Positions 62,946 through 64,000 of a DNA stretch of 64,000 nucleotides are shown here, one piece after another. Under the pieces are notes generated by a model, which saw only the letters and a program-made list of their open reading frames with translations, made no database searches and was not told where the DNA came from. The stretch's first letter is position 1. Each line of letters starts with the position of its first letter. Position numbers and translations under genes: made by a program. This DNA is from Massilibacteroides sp. (GTDB lineage: Bacteria > Bacteroidota > Bacteroidia > Bacteroidales > Tannerellaceae), in the NCBI RefSeq assembly GCF_028705895.1, contig NZ_JAQWCQ010000002.1:1-64000 (forward strand), in the 5' to 3' direction.

Positions 62946-64000
62946 TTATGCTAATAGTTCTTTCACTTGTTGATATACGTTCTTTCCCGTAAATCCAAGT
63001 TTTTCATCCAATACTTTATAAGGTGCGGAGAACCCGAAAGAAGCTAATCCCCATACTTTACCCCGGCTTCCTACTAATCCTTCAAGCGTAACCGGTAATC
63101 CGGCGGTTAATCCGAATACCTTGCTTGATGCAGGAATAACAGCTTCCTGATATTCTTTACTCTGATTGCGGAACAACCCTTCAGAAGGTACAGAGACAAT
63201 GCGTACATTAACTCCGTCTGCACGTAATAAAGCAGCTCCCTCAACCAATGTGGCAACTTCCGAACCGGAAGCGACAAGAACGACATCAGGGTTAGCATCT
63301 GTTTCTACGATATATGCTCCTTTTTCGGCCTGAAGAGCTTCTTCATAGCGACTGCTTTTAGCCGGTAGGTCAACTATATTTTGTCTTGAAAGGATCAGTC
63401 CGGTAGGCGTAGCAGTGTTCTCCATAGCTAACTTCCAGGCAACCGTTGTTTCTCTTACATCCGCCGGACGAAGCACAAGCATTGAATTATGTCCTTTGTG
63501 ATTTTGCAATTTTTCCATCAAACGGATCTGAGCTTCCTGTTCAACCGGTTCATGCGTTGGGCCGTCTTCACCAACACGGAAAGCGTCATGTGTCCAAATG
63601 AACTTCACCGGCTGTTCCATTAAAGCAGCCATACGAATAGCCGGCTTCATATAATCAGAGAAAACGAAGAAAGTACCACAAGCTGCAATTACACCTCCAT
63701 GAAGCGACATCCCTATACAGATACAAGCCATTGACAATTCCGATACACCGGCCTGGAAAAAGGCTCCGCTGAAATCGTCTTTACGAAAAGACTTGGTCTT
63801 TTTAAGGAAACCGTCCGTTTTATCAGAATTAGATAAGTCGGCTGATGCACAGATCATATTCTCTACTTGAGTAGCTAATACACCCAATACGGTTGCCGAT
63901 GCGGCTCTTGTTGCCTGTCCGGGCTTCTGTTCAATAGCAGCCCAGTCAATAGCCGGAACCTCTTTAGAGAACCATTTCTCTTTCTTAACAGCTAATTCAG
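62946..64000 (-). CDS. tkt: Transketolase, C-terminal part (5' end beyond window)
   Basis: Frame stays open to the window edge: ELAVKKEKWFSKEVPAIDWAAIEQKPGQATRAASATVLGVLATQVENM...; FIWTHDAFRVGEDGPTHEPVEQ. Confidence 0.95.
   Translation of the reverse strand, partial: ELAVKKEKWFSKEVPAIDWAAIEQKPGQATRAASATVLGVLATQVENMICASADLSNSDKTDGFLKKTKSFRKDDFSGAFFQAGVSELSMACICIGMSLHGGVIAACGTFFVFSDYMKPAIRMAALMEQPVKFIWTHDAFRVGEDGPTHEPVEQEAQIRLMEKLQNHKGHNSMLVLRPADVRETTVAWKLAMENTATPTGLILSRQNIVDLPAKSSRYEEALQAEKGAYIVETDANPDVVLVASGSEVATLVEGAALLRADGVNVRIVSVPSEGLFRNQSKEYQEAVIPASSKVFGLTAGLPVTLEGLVGSRGKVWGLASFGFSAPYKVLDEKLGFTGKNVYQQVKELLA

Overview
The window looks like a Bacteroidales-type chromosome segment, judged from its SusC/SusD pair, TAnnTTTG promoters, a T9SS plug-like protein and an Nqr operon. 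Most of it is ordinary core metabolism: a RelA/SpoT homolog, rarA, serC-serA-DUF1015, a glpR/glpD/glpK/glpF cluster, fabH/fabG-like genes, rluA-like, cysK, a thrA-apgM-thrC operon, nqrA-B-C-D-F, a T9SS plug-like protein, rpiB and transketolase (cut by the right edge). It also holds a carbohydrate-utilisation locus (ECF sigma, FecR, SusC with STN, SusD, three GH43s, divergent GH31-PA14). There is one initiator tRNA, and no CRISPR array, IS element or prophage was seen. The strongest non-textbook observations are: (1) two copies of a modular intergenic element made of 8-bp GC-rich boxes at exact 22-bp spacing, with an internal segment inverted between copies; (2) an Nqr operon with no nqrE between nqrD and nqrF; (3) a 26-codon putative leader ORF upstream of thrA that runs into three consecutive hairpins, its last codons forming one arm of the first; (4) a RelA/SpoT protein with an erased HD hydrolase motif but an intact RXKD-type synthetase; (5) paired palindromic operators around a -7 element ahead of the regulator/TonB-receptor cluster; (6) a structured long intergenic region beside the tRNA. 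All assignments come from reading the sequence; no searches were run.
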